A stretch of DNA of 60,000 nt from Adiantum capillus-veneris. Lineage: Eukaryota; Streptophyta; Polypodiopsida; Polypodiales; Pteridaceae. The stretch covers positions 68,787,912-68,847,911 of the forward strand of contig CM043963.1 in the NCBI GenBank assembly GCA_014529385.2. Direction: 5' to 3'. Numbering within the stretch: the stretch's first letter is position 1; every line of letters begins with the position of its first letter. The position numbers and the translations under genes were made by a program. Below, piece by piece: positions 25,460 through 38,280 of this stretch. The notes under the pieces were generated by a model. That model worked only from the letters and a program-made list of their open reading frames with translations. It ran no database searches and was not told the origin of the DNA.

Positions 25460-25471
25460 TGGTACCAAAGC
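25460..25471 (+). promoter_or_regulatory. Primer-binding-site-like sequence
   Basis: TTGGTACCAAAGC (with flanking T) is a two-mismatch relative of TTGGTATCAGAGC and lies about 160 bases before gag-like coding sequence, as expected for a gypsy element. Confidence 0.45.
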
Positions 25472-25742
25472 ATAATCAATGGCAAATATGAACAAAAATT
25501 TGTATCTAGATTTGCAAGCAAGAGGATGGAATAATGTAGTAATTGTTCATGGTGGTGAATGTTTTGTTGCAATAAGATCATGAGACAGGTCCTAGGGGAG
25601 AGTTGGGATAGGGGGCCAAGATGGTAGCTCAAGGATCTTAAGACACCTAAATACAACGGATCTTTGCATAATCCTATCGCAGATTAAGTGGAGTAATGAA
25701 TATCTAAATGGGAGCAATGCTTTTGATTGTGTCATATTTACG

Positions 25743-26857
25743 ATGATGATGCTAAGATACAATATGCTATATAATTTGTTGGATGTTGCACATAGATGGT
25801 GGCACGAAATGAGAAAGAAGTTAGCTCCTATAACTTGGGTGGATATTAAAGTAATGGTTATTGAAAATTCTGTGCCTATTGATGAGCATAGTATTGCACT
25901 TGATGCATGGTTCTTCTTATCTCAAAAGAACATCATTGTACAAGAGTATGTAGAGAAGTTTTGTGAGGTTTCTTTGAAAGTACCAGAGCATATTCTTGAT
26001 TTCTTACAAGTGCATAAACTCATGCTAGGATTAGAGGAGACTTTGAGAACTCTATGCACAAAGAAAAATGTAGTACCTTGAATGAGGCCATTGAACTTGC
26101 TCTTGTGTTAGAGGATAGCAAGAAAGAACCAGTCCAACCTAGCCAGAGATCCTCATGGAGTAGGTTCCCTCGTCCTTGAGCTCCTAGTGCACCTATGATG
26201 TATCAATCTAGTCAGATGCAGGGGAAGGAAGAGAAAGATCCTCATGTTAGCACTACTCTCTTGGGTATTAAAAGGAAGGTTTCCCCTATGGCAAAAAGAG
26301 CATTCGATTGCTCTATGCTAACCCCGCAACAGAGAGAAAGAGATATGAAGGAAGGCTTATGCTATGGATGTTTGGGCAAACATAAATTCAAAGATTGTTC
26401 TAAGAAATCCAAAAGGGTAGCGAAGAATTCTTTGAATGAGGAAGATAAGGAGGAGGAAGAAGATTTTCTCGGTGAGTCTGACTCTCCCAGAGACTTTTGG
26501 TAGTGTTTGTTGCAAAGAAAGTGCGAAGTGTGCTATATGTATACTTGTCTCCGAGTGCATAGAAGGATGTCAATTAATATATATTGCACTCATTGTCTCA
26601 TGAATGGACTTTGGAAGGAAAGCAAACTAAGGTCTTGTTTGAAAAAAGTTCCACTCATACTTTTATCAATTCCAAGCTATAAGTATAAGTACATTGTGGA
26701 GTTAGCAGATGGCAAGAGAACTGAGATTTGGGATGAACGAGTGGTTGATCTACCTCTCAAAATTCATTCCTATAAGAAGAAAATTGATTTTGAGATTACT
26801 CATTTAGCATGGTTTGATACTGCTTTAGGTAAGCAGTGGCATGCTAGAAAGAAGTAG
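25743..26857 (+). pseudogene. gypsy gag-protease remnant
   Basis: Three open pieces (25743-26081, 26195-26503, 26507-26857). The first is a Retrotrans_gag-type domain, the second ends in an acidic segment after a zinc knuckle whose Cys-to-His spacing is one residue short, and the third is protease-like but without a clear DTG/DSG triad in the visible frame. It is noncoding as it stands. Confidence 0.82.
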
Positions 26858-27520
26858 CTAACAATTTTTCAACTCATGTGTACCATTCTCAAGATAATGG
26901 CAAGCGGGTGATGATTCATGGAGAACCAAACTTTCCATAGACAAATCTACACAAAACCACCAATCTTCTCAAGCTAGAATGTAAGTATATTTGCTATATT
27001 TCTAATATTCATTGTGTGCCTCCTAAGGTGGACACGACACAAAGTGGAGGTAGAATAGCATCTACTCAAGCTCTTTTTGAGAAGACACGAGGATATTTTT
27101 GATGTGTCTAAAAGTGAACTGCCTTCCAATTTTCCTCTGCATTAGAATGTGGAGCACAAGATCAAGCTTGTGTTAGGAGCACCTCCAATCACCAGACCAC
27201 CATGCATGATGAGATAGAACTTAAGAAAGTGATTGATGAGTACTTGGAGAAGGGCTTGATCCGACCCACTCTTACTTGTAAAGAAGAAACATGGATCTTT
27301 CAAAATATGTATTTATTATAGGTATTTAAATAATGTCACAATAAATCACAGATATCCTATACCTAGGATAGATGATCTCTCAAATTCCCTACATGGCTCG
27401 CGATCTTTAGTAAGATAGATTTAAGGAGTGGCTATCATGAAATAGAGGAAGAGAAGAAGATGTATATAAGACAGCTTTTAGGATCAGGTTTGGTGATAAT
27501 AAGTATTTAGTGATCCACTT

Positions 27521-29930
27521 ATTAATTCTCCCATAACTTTTTTGATGTTAACTTTGTTTTTGCCATGGGTTTTACCCTCTTGATTTTTTTTATTAAAGTT
27601 TTTTTGCCATGTGCTTTACCTTTTCTTAAATTTTTTTTCATAAAAGTCTTGCTTTCACATTCATTTTGTGCTTGGAATATTCTACTTGGTGCTCTTCAGT
27701 AATTAAGGTAAAACATTTTTTGCTTTAATTATAGCTTTCTTATAATTAGCCACATGGATGAAGGCCCAATGGCATGATGACACGTGGTTCACTCTCCTTG
27801 CATGCTTTCTTTTTCAATATTAAGGGAGCAATCAGACTGCGCAAGGCTTTTGGAAGAAGGAGAAGGGGAAGACACACATCTTGTTCAAACTGCAACATAC
27901 CTACAATTTTAATCGTCATAGCACTTCAATATGATTGGTGTAGCGGTTTTGAGTATAAGGCTTGAGTTGTAGGGATGGTTGTTCAAATCATATGAGTCCA
28001 GCTTGCGCCACAGTCCATTGCATATCCACCATGTTTCAGGCCTCCTATGCTGGAAATGAATTTTGTTCTCCATGTCTACTGATGTGGAATGGACGAATGA
28101 AATTCAACCACGTAAGCATTCTCTTCTTTGGTTTCCAAGCAGTCTGAATACAACCTGAGGAGATGTCAAGGTAAAGAAGAGTGTTTAGTGTCAATTTACA
28201 GCCCCATCATCATCTACTTCTACGTCACCAATAGTATGGCTTCCCTTGAAGCCTCTCTTGCTTCCACTGCTCACTCCGGCTCTTGTCAACACCAATACGA
28301 AAATTATTGGAAGTCAAACTTCAAGCCATCGCCACACCGTCCTCGCATGCATCTTTGGAATCTTGCAAATGAGCAAAACCTTACTCCCAATGTTCCTTGG
28401 CACGTCAAACCAAAGTATCATGCCTCTGCCATCGTTGCTAAGGTCACATATGTTCCACCCTCACCAACGATTTTCCCCCTAGCTTTGAGTCATTCAAAAG
28501 GGTTTTTCCTCTTCTGATTTTACCTTTGTCATGCAAAAAATTCATGCAATTTTTGCACAAGGCTAGACACTGCCCATGTTGTGCATGTGGTAAGATCTCC
28601 CTATTTGCATCCAATCTAGCAGTAAATCCCTAAGTGAGCCAAAAACCTATGTACACACTATTCTCACAAACCTAACACTGGTCATTGCCTAGCCAATGGT
28701 CACTAGTCAAATGGATACCACACTTAGGCTAGAGCTCTCAACTTACATTTGCTAACAACCTACACTAGATATCACCCATAATAGTCACTTGCATGGCAGG
28801 AAAAAGTTCCCATTCACACTTACCATGGTTAGGTGGCTATGGTATACACTTAGAAAAATTAGATAGGTTGAGTCTGATGGATGGAGTTGAGACGTATAAA
28901 CTTAACATAGAGTCATTACATATACAAGGTACCTTGCTCACAACATGGGAACCTACTCTAGTCTCTTGTTGACACCATAGATGATTTATTATCTCTGTTG
29001 TATTTGGCTATATAAGCCCTTCATCTTAGTGGAGACATTTCTACATTTTGTGCTTATTGTGTGATCCTGGTTTTAGTCTTTCACACTTTTCCCCATGAGA
29101 GAGACAAAGAGTAAGAGTGAGAGACACCATAAAGCAGCCAAAAGTGTTATGTGGCTGCTTTATGACCAAGTCTATAGGTGGACATTTTCTCCCACCGTGT
29201 CTAAGCGGTATATATGTGTCCTAAAGCATCCAATAGTGCTTTTTGTGTGCCGCTCCTCATCCAAGAGTTGTGTCCCCCTCAACAGTTGTAGCTCCTACAA
29301 TGCAATCACACATTGGAGATTCAGCAATCCCATTGCAAAATCAAAATACATGCAAAGCGGGAGCTTTGCGCTTCTTGCGCACTGCAAAATCTTGCCTCTT
29401 ACCCAATTTTTTGTAGTGCATGTAGTATGTTGGCTGCATATTTCTTGTACTTGCACAAATCCTACCCGGTGGTATTCACCACCAAGCAACACTTTAAAGG
29501 CACCAATTTCAAGGGGATGACTAGAACCAACAGCCTATGGCTTAACCTGCTTGGAAAAACTAGTATGAGCATATAGGCTTCAAGATTGTGACTATAAATC
29601 ACGTCTTTTTAGAGTGCATGGAGGGAATGCACTACAAGTATCGTCAGCTCCAACTAGGTGTATAGTTCCATAGAAGGACATGTAGCATATAAATAGCAAG
29701 CAATATATCTTTCTTGTCCACCCGAGAGAGTGCCATTAATAGCAAGAGCACGATCAAATTTTATTAGCAAAAATGAGATTTATGCATAGATAAGTGATCC
29801 AACTATCGCAAAATCTCCATGGGTGTCCAATATTTCGCTTGTCCACAAAGGTTGTGAGAGCAAAACATAGGCTCAACTAGTGCTACTAGAATTCTATATC
29901 CACCCAAAATTTCATGCAGGGGAGCATAAT
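27521..29930. other. Unassigned sequence between gypsy remnant and tandem array
   Basis: Short frames (28128-28517 plus, 29095-29520 plus) show no known domain and have overlapping alternatives in other frames. No RNA gene or repeat was recognised. Confidence 0.45.
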
Positions 29931-30263
29931 GACAATAGGAGATGGTGTTAAAAGGATGGGTAGCCAATTCAATTATATAAAATTGTGTTATTGTAAGCCT
30001 CTATTTGGTGCTACTCCATTGATTTTGCCAAGGTCACCCATAGTCCCACTCACCTCCATGCACAGTCCCTTGTCGTAGCTGCTATGTTCAGTTTGGTATA
30101 CATAAAATAAAAAGTAATGAATTCCTCCCCTTCCAATAGGGATAAAAAAAGTAAGTGATCCGTCATTACTGGAGGAGAAGCTTATCATGACACTCCAACA
30201 GCGGAGGAGGAGCCACATCATGTCCCTTCAACGTTAAAATTGAAGTGGAAGAAAAGGGGGGGG

Positions 30264-30341
<78 letters not shown>

Positions 30342-31290
30342 CCATTATCAAAGCAATTTGAGTAAAGAGGGCAAAGGTATATCCAAGAGTGTTGTACCTT
30401 GGCTGCAATGGTCTCCTGTGAGTCCTCCCCGATCTTCTATGAGCACCATGGTTTCAAAGAACATTGTTCTTACACAATCGTTTCTTGCAAAAGAAACGAG
30501 CATGAATATGTTTCCAAGTGTTGAGTTGGTAGAGGCCTATTGGTGATCCATGCAAAAAATTCCAGCCACCGCTGAGCTAGCAAAGATCTAGGGGTTGTAG
30601 CACAAATTTTGGCTGAGAAAGTCCCAACATATGTATGGTTTGGAGGTGCTACCCCATGCCCTTGGACCTTGACGATTGTGGATCAGGTAACGAACCAAAA
30701 ATAGCTGCGAAGTCTACTATACTCACATTTGTATATGACACTAATTTTATGGTCTCTTATTTGACATTGTGTTGTTACTAAGAGACATTGTGTCGTTTGA
30801 CCAAGAATAGTAAGTTAACTAGCCAAACTTGTGACTTCAAAAGAAATAAGCGTATGAAGGTAGATGAACTCACCCTTGTCCCTTTTAGGAATAGTAGCGA
30901 GACCCACCATGTGAAAACCCTCTTAAAGCATTGTAAGTACAAGACACACCAATTGGGAAGAGAATTCTAACAGAGTTTCCATATTACAGTGTGCCCAAGT
31001 CTCTCCAACATGATATAGTAGTCAATTCATGTTGGTTTGTAAGCTTCTATCTAGAGCTCCTCGTACAACGGCACAACTAAAGGAGAAAGCCAAGCAACTA
31101 AAGTATGTCAAGAAATTAAGAACGAGCAGTGTAAGTAAAAGGCAAGCCAATTGAAAAGAGCGTTTTAATATATAATAAGTGACATAGTCTTCAACATGGT
31201 ACTAGTCCATTCATGTTTCTCTACAAGTTATATCTAAAGTTTCCCGTAGTACATTGTTGCCACGCAAAAGGACAAAGTTTGAAAGCTATA
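29931..31290. repeat. Array unit 1
   Basis: Most divergent unit. It lacks a 14-bp repeat (GTGTTARAAGGATG) present near the start of the others and has private variants near 30191, 30412, 30663 and 30943. It has 11 Gs followed by about 36 GA units. Confidence 0.95.
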
Positions 31291-31644
31291 GACAATAGGA
31301 GATGGTGTTAAAAGGATGGTGTTAGAAGGATGGGTAGCCAATTCAATTATATAAAATTGTGTTATTGTAAGCCTCTATTTGGTGCTACTCCATTGATTTT
31401 GCCAAGGTCACCCATAGTCCCACTCACCTCCATGCACAGTCCCTTGTCGTAGCTGCTATGTTCAGTTTGGTATACATAAAATAAAAAGTAATGAATTCCT
31501 CCCCTTCCAATAGGGATAAAAAAAGTAAGTGATCCGTCATTACTGGAGGAGAAGCTTATCATGACACTCCAATAGCGGAGGAGGAGCCACATCATGTCCC
31601 TTCAACGTTAAAATTGAAGTGGAAGAAAAGGGGGGGGGGGGGGG

Positions 31645-31684
<40 letters not shown>

Positions 31685-32633
31685 CCATTATCAAAGCAAT
31701 TTGAGTAAAGAGGGCAAAGGTATATCCAAGAGTGTTGTACCTTGGCTGCAATGGTCTCGTGTGAGTCCTCCCCGATCTTCTATGAGCACCATGGTTTCAA
31801 AGAACATTGTTCTTACACAATCGTTTCTTGCAAAAGAAACGAGCATGAATATGTTTCCAAGTGTTGAGTTGGTAGAGGCCTATTGGTGATCCATGCAAAA
31901 AATTCCAGCCACCGCTGAGCTAGCAAAGATCTAGGGGTTGTAGCACAAATTTTGGCTGAGAAAGTCCCAACATATGTATGGTTTGGAGGTGCTACCCCAT
32001 GCCCTTGAACCTTGACGATTGTGGATCAGGTAACGAACCAAAAATAGCTGCGAAGTCTACTATACTCACATTTGTATATGACACTAATTTTATGGTCTCT
32101 TATTTGACATTGTGTTGTTACTAAGAGACATTGTGTCGTTTGACCAAGAATAGTAAGTTAACTAGCCAAACTTGTGACTTCAAAAGAAATAAGCGTATGA
32201 AGGTAGATGAACTCACCCTTGTCCCTTTTAGGAATAGTAGCGAGACCCACCATGTGAAAACCCTCTTAAAGCATTGTAAGTACAAGGCACACCAATTGGG
32301 AAGAGAATTCTAACAGAGTTTCCATATTACAGTGTGCCCAAGTCTCTCCAACATGATATAGTAGTCAATTCATGTTGGTTTGTAAGCTTCTATCTAGAGC
32401 TCCTCGTACAACGGCACAACTAAAGGAGAAAGCCAAGCAACTAAAGTATGTCAAGAAATTAAGAACGAGCAGTGTAAGTAAAAGGCAAGCCAATTGAAAA
32501 GAGCGTTTTAATATATAATAAGTGACATAGTCTTCAACATGGTACTAGTCCATTCATGTTTCTCTACAAGTTATATCTAAAGTTTCCCGTAGTACATTGT
32601 TGCCACGCAAAAGGACAAAGTTTGAAAGCTATA
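31291..32633. repeat. Array unit 2
   Basis: Carries the GTGTTAGAAGGATG repeat shared with units 3 and 4, and AAGAACGAGCAG near 32461, shared with units 1 and 3. It has 18 Gs then GA. Confidence 0.95.
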
Positions 32634-32986
32634 GACAATAGGAGATGGTGTTAAAAGGATGGTGTTAGAAGGATGGGTAGCCAATTCAATTATATAAAAT
32701 TGTGTTATTGTAAGCCTCTATTTGGTGCTACTCCATTGATTTTGCCAAGGTCACCCATAGTCCCACTCACCTCCATGCACAGTCCCTTGTCGTAGCTGCT
32801 ATGTTCAGTTTGGTATACATAAAATAAAAAGTAATGAATTCCTCCCCTTCCAATAGGGATAAAAAAAGTAAGTGATCCGTCATTACTGGAGGAGAAGCTT
32901 ATCATGACACTCCAATAGCGGAGGAGGAGCCACATCATGTCCCTTCAACGTTAAAATTGAAGTGGAAGAAAAGGGGGGGGGGGGGG

Positions 32987-33036
<50 letters not shown>

Positions 33037-33985
33037 CCATTATCAAAGCAATTTGAGTAAAGAGGGCAAAGGTATATCCAAGAGTGTTGTACCTTGGCTG
33101 CAATGGTCTCGTGTGAGTCCTCCCCGATCTTCTATGAGCACCATGGTTTCAAAGAACATTGTTCTTACACAATCGTTTCTTGCAAAAGAAACGAGCATGA
33201 ATATGTTTCCAAGTGTTGAGTTGGTAGAGGCCTATTGGTGATCCATGCAAAAAATTCCAGCCACCGCTGAGCTAGCAAAGATCTAGGGGTTGTAGCACAA
33301 ATTTTGGCTGAGAAAGTCCCAACATATGTATGGTTTGGAGGTGCTACCCCATGCCCTTGAACCTTGACGATTGTGGATCAGGTAACGAACCAAAAATAGC
33401 TGCGAAGTCTACTATACTCACATTTGTATATGACACTAATTTTATGGTCTCTTATTTGACATTGTGTTGTTACTAAGAGACATTGTGTCGTTTGACCAAG
33501 AATAGTAAGTTAACTAGCCAAACTTGTGACTTCAAAAGAAATAAGCGTATGAAGGTAGATGAACTCACCCTTGTCCCTTTTAGGAATAGTAGCGAGACCC
33601 ACCATGTGAAAACCCTCTTAAAGCATTGTAAGTACAAGGCACACCAATTGGGAAGAGAATTCTAACAGAGTTTCCATATTACAGTGTGCCCAAGTCTCTC
33701 CAACATGATATAGTAGTCAATTCATGTTGGTTTGTAAGCTTCTATCTAGAGCTCCTCGTACAACGGCACAACTAAAGGAGAAAGCCAAGCAACTAAAGTA
33801 TGTCAAGAAATTAAGAACGAGCAGTGTAAGTAAAAGGCAAGCCAATTGAAAAGAGCGTTTTAATATATAATAAGTGACATAGTCTTCAACATGGTACTAG
33901 TCCATTCATGTTTCTCTACAAGTTATATCTAAAGTTTCCCGTAGTACATTGTTGCCACGCAAAAGGACAAAGTTTGAAAGCTATA
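32634..33985. repeat. Array unit 3
   Basis: Very close to unit 2. It has 17 Gs followed by a longer GA tract. Confidence 0.95.
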
Positions 33986-34334
33986 GACAATAGGAGATGG
34001 TGTTAAAAGGATGGTGTTAGAAGGATGGGTAGCCAATTCAATTATATAAAATTGTGTTATTGTAAGCCTCTATTTGGTGCTACTCCATTGATTTTGCCAA
34101 GGTCACCCATAGTCCCACTCACCTCCATGCACAGTCCCTTGTCGTAGCTGCTATGTTCAGTTTGGTATACATAAAATAAAAAGTAATGAATTCCTCCCCT
34201 TCCAATAGGGATAAAAAAAGTAAGTGATCCGTCATTACTGGAGGAGAAGCTTATCATGACACTCCAATAGCGGAGGAGGAGCCACATCATGTCCCTTCAA
34301 CGTTAAAATTGAAGTGGAAGAAAAGGGGGGGGGG

Positions 34335-34379
<45 letters not shown>

Positions 34380-35326
34380 ATTATCAAAGCAATTTGAGTA
34401 AAGAGGGCAAAGGTATATCCAAGAGTGTTGTACCTTGGCTACAATGGTCTCGTGTGAGTCCTCCCCGATCTTCTATGAGCACCATGGTTTCAAAGAACAT
34501 TGTTCTTACACAATCGTTTCTTGCAAAAGAAACGAGCATGAATATGTTTCCAAGTGTTGAGTTGGTAGAGGCCTATTGGTGATCCATGCAAAAAATTCCA
34601 GCCACCGCTGAGCTAGCAAAGATCTAGGGGTTGTAGCACAAATTTTGGCTGAGAAAGTCCCAACATATGTATGGTTTGGAGGTGCTACCCCATGCCCTTG
34701 AACCTTGACGATTGTGGATCAGGTAACGAACCAAAAATAGCTGCGAAGTCTACTATACTCACATTTGTATATGACACTAATTTTATGGTCTCTTATTTGA
34801 CATTGTGTTGTTACTAAGAGACATTGTGTCGTTTGACCAAGAATAGTAAGTTAACTAGCCAAACTTGTGACTTCAAAAGAAATAAGCGTATGAAGGTAGA
34901 TGAACTCACCCTTGTCCCTTTTAGGAATAGTAGCGAGACCCACCATGTGAAAACCCTCTTAAAGCATTGTAAGTACAAGGCACACCAATTGGGAAGAGAA
35001 TTCTAACAGAGTTTCCATATTACAGTGTGCCCAAGTCTCTCCAACATGATATAGTAGTCAATTCATGTTGGTTTGTAAGCTTCTATCTAGAGCTCCTCGT
35101 ACAACGGCACAACTAAAGGAGAAAGCCAAGCAACTAAAGTATGTCAAGAAATTAAGAAAGAGCAGTGTAAGTAAAAGGCAAGCCAATTGAAAAGAGCGTT
35201 TTAATATATAATAAGTGACATAGTCTTCAACATGGTACTAGTCCATTCATGTTTCTCTACAAGTTATATCTAAAGTTTCCCGTAGTACATTGTTGCCACG
35301 CAAAAGGACAAAGTTTGAAAGCTATA
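33986..35326. repeat. Array unit 4
   Basis: Intermediate. It shares GTGTTAGAAGGATG with units 2-3 but AAGAAAGAGCAG (near 35152) with units 5-6. It has a private A near 34441 and 13 Gs then GA. Confidence 0.95.
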
Positions 35327-35677
35327 GACAATAGGAGATGGTGTTAAAAGGATGGTGTTAAAAGGATGGGTAGCCAATTCAATTATATAAAATTGTGTTA
35401 TTGTAAGCCTCTATTTGGTGCTACTCCATTGATTTTGCCAAGGTCACCCATAGTCCCACTCACCTCCATGCACAGTCCCTTGTCGTAGCTGCTATGTTCA
35501 GTTTGGTATACATAAAATAAAAAGTAATGAATTCCTCCCCTTCCAATAGGGATAAAAAAAGTAAGTGATCCGTCATTACTGGAGGAGAAGCTTATCATGA
35601 CACTCCAATAGCGGAGGAGGAGCCACATCATGTCCCTTCAACGTTAAAATTGAAGTGGAAGAAAAGGGGGGGGGGGG

Positions 35678-35710
<33 letters not shown>

Positions 35711-36660
35711 GCCATTATCAAAGCAATTTGAGTAAAGAGGGCAAAGGTATATCCAAGAGTGTTGTACCTTGGCTGCAATGGTCTCGTGTGAGTCCTCCCC
35801 GATCTTCTATGAGCACCATGGTTTCAAAGAACATTGTTCTTACACAATCGTTTCTTGCAAAAGAAACGAGCATGAATATGTTTCCAAGTGTTGAGTTGGT
35901 AGAGGCCTATTGGTGATCCATGCAAAAAATTCCAGCCACCGCTGAGCTAGCAAAGATCTAGGGGTTGTAGCACAAATTTTGGCTGAGAAAGTCCCAACAT
36001 ATGTATGGTTTGGAGGTGCTACCCCATGCCCTTGAACCTTGACGATTGTGGATCAGGTAACGAACCAAAAATAGCTGCGAAGTCTACTATACTCACATTT
36101 GTATATGACACTAATTTTATGGTCTCTTATTTGACATTGTGTTGTTACTAAGAGACATTGTGTCGTTTGACCAAGAATAGTAAGTTAACTAGCCAAACTT
36201 GTGACTTCAAAAGAAATAAGCGTATGAAGGTAGATGAACTCACCCTTGTCCCTTTTAGGAATAGTAGCGAGACCCACCATGTGAAAACCCTCTTAAAGCA
36301 TTGTAAGTACAAGGCACACCAATTGGGAAGAGAATTCTAACAGAGTTTCCATATTACAGTGTGCCCAAGTCTCTCCAACATGATATAGTAGTCAATTCAT
36401 GTTGGTTTGTAAGCTTCTATCTAGAGCTCCTCGTACAACGGCACAACTAAAGGAGAAAGCCAAGCAACTAAAGTATGTCAAGAAATTAAGAAAGAGCAGT
36501 GTAAGTAAAAGGCAAGCCAATTGAAAAGAGCGTTTTAATATATAATAAGTGACATAGTCTTCAACATGGTACTAGTCCATTCATGTTTCTCTACAAGTTA
36601 TATCTAAAGTTTCCCGTAGTACATTGTTGCCACGCAAAAGGACAAAGTTTGAAAGCTATA
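35327..36660. repeat. Array unit 5
   Basis: Shares an ACAGAGAGA interruption of the GA tract (near 35700) with unit 6. It has 13 Gs. Confidence 0.95.
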
Positions 36661-37011
36661 GACAATAGGAGATGGTGTTGAAAGGATGGTGTTAAAAGGA
36701 TGGGTAGCCAATTCAATTATATAAAATTGTGTTATTGTAAGCCTCTATTTGGTGCTACTCCATTGATTTTGCCAAGGTCACCCATAGTCCCACTCACCTC
36801 CATGCACAGTCCCTTGTCGTAGCTGCTATGTTCAGTTTGGTATACATAAAATAAAAAGTAATGAATTCCTCCCCTTCCAATAGGGATAAAAAAAGTAAGT
36901 GATCCGTCATTACTGGAGGAGAAGCTTATCATGACACTCCAATAGCGGAGGAGGAGCCACATCATGTCCCTTCAACGTTAAAATTGAAGTGGAAGAAAAG
37001 GGGGGGGGGGG

Positions 37012-37048
<37 letters not shown>

Positions 37049-37998
37049 GCCATTATCAAAGCAATTTGAGTAAAGAGGGCAAAGGTATATCCAAGAGTGT
37101 TGTACCTTGGCTGCAATGGTCTCGTGTGAGTCCTCCCCGATCTTCTATGAGCACCATGGTTTCAAAGAACATTGTTCTTACACAATCGTTTCTTGCAAAA
37201 GAAACGAGCATGAATATGTTTCCAAGTGTTGAGTTGGTAGAGGCCTATTGGTGATCCATGCAAAAAATTCCAGCCACCGCTGAGCTAGCAAAGATCTAGG
37301 GGTTGTAGCACAAATTTTGGCTGAGAAAGTCCCAACATATGTATGGTTTGGAGGTGCTACCCCATGCCCTTGAACCTTGACGATTGTGGATCAGGTAACG
37401 AACCAAAAATAGCTGCGATGTCTACTATACTCACATTTGTATATGACACTAATTTTATGGTCTCTTATTTGACATTGTGTTGTTACTAAGAGACATTGTG
37501 TCGTTTGACCAAGAATAGTAAGTTAACTAGCCAAACTTGTGACTTCAAAAGAAATAAGCGTATGAAGGTAGATGAACTCACCCTTGTCCCTTTTAGGAAT
37601 AGTAGCGAGACCCACCATGTGAAAACCCTCTTAAAGCATTGTAAGTACAAGGCACACCAATTGGGAAGAGAATTCTAACAGAGTTTCCATATTACAGTGT
37701 GCCCAAGTCTCTCCAACATGATATAGTAGTCAATTCATGTTGGTTTGTAAGCTTCTATCTAGAGCTCCTCGTACAACGGCACAACTAAAGGAGAAAGCCA
37801 GGCAACTAAAGTATGTCAAGAAATTAAGAAAGAGCAGTGTAAGTAAAAGGCAAGCCAATTGAAAAGAGCGTTTTAATATATAGTAAGTGACATAGTCTTC
37901 AACATGGTACTAGTCCATTCATGTTTCTCTACAAGTTATATCTAAAGTTTCCCGTAGTACATTGTTGCCACGCAAAAGGACAAAGTTTGAAAGCTATA
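36661..37998. repeat. Array unit 6
   Basis: Shares the GA interruption with unit 5 and has private variants near 37418, 37800 and 37883. Unique sequence follows after GACAAAGCTC. Confidence 0.95.
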
Positions 37999-38026
37999 GA
38001 CAAAGCTCAAAGATAGAACTAGAGCA

Positions 38027-38276
38027 TGTGCGAATAGGACCTAAGATGTGCGAATAGGACCTAAGAGCTTTTCAATCTTCAATTAAGGAGTGAGTCAGGT
38101 TGAGCTCGTTCTTTGTTCATACTACGAACTTGCATGAATGAAGTCGCCATCAAGTAAAGAGCTTTTCAATATTCAATTAAGGAGTGATATTCAATTAAGG
38201 AGTGAGTCAGGTTGAGCTCATTCTTTGTTCAAAACTATACTACGGACTTAGATGAATGAAGTCGCCATCAAGTAAA
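38027..38276. repeat. Small tandem duplications after the array
   Basis: A 19-bp unit (GTGCGAATAGGACCTAAGA) occurs twice at 38027-38064. It is followed by two copies of a longer unit, 38064-38157 and 38158-38276, that start AGAGCTTTTCAAT and end GTCGCCATCAAGTAAA. The second contains a further internal duplication. Confidence 0.9.
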
Positions 38277-38280
38277 AAAA

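Larger units (their letters stand above)
25460..27520 (+). mobile_element. Decayed Ty3-gypsy element: primer site, gag, protease, start of RT
   Basis: From left: primer-site match, gag (LKTPKYNGSL near 25640, HRWWHEM near 25795, ITWVDIK near 25830), a zinc-knuckle-like CYGCLGKHKFKDC near 26360, protease-type sequence (VELADGKRTEIWD, DLPLKIHSY near 26700-26770), and the start of RT (KVIDEYLEKGLIRPT near 27220, FSKIDLRSGYHEI near 27410). The rest of RT, RNase H, integrase and the 3' LTR are missing. Many stops and shifts. Confidence 0.85.
29931..37998. repeat. Tandem array, six copies of a 1.34-kb unit
   Basis: Starts of the landmark GACAATAGGAGATGGTGTT are at 29931, 31291, 32634, 33986, 35327 and 36661, and the array ends at 37998. 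Periods are 1360, 1343, 1352, 1341, 1334 and 1338 bp, with most of the variation in one (G)n(GA)n tract per unit. Outside it the copies are about 99% identical. Each unit has frames of 60, 62 and 77 codons that are retained only because the copies are young; none has a recognisable domain. No transposon ends were seen. Confidence 0.97.

Noticed and set aside
28128-29520. Frames of 129 and 141 codons
   Set aside because: No domain recognised, with competing frames in the same place and no splice or codon-use support.
29988-37678. Frames of 60, 62 and 77 codons repeated in every unit of the tandem array
   Set aside because: They are identical between copies only because the copies are young. 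Neither composition nor domains suggest coding, and they overlap the polypurine tract.
29931-37998. CRISPR-like or rRNA-type array
   Set aside because: The unit is 1.34 kb with no short repeat-spacer pattern and no rRNA-like sequence; the window is eukaryotic.
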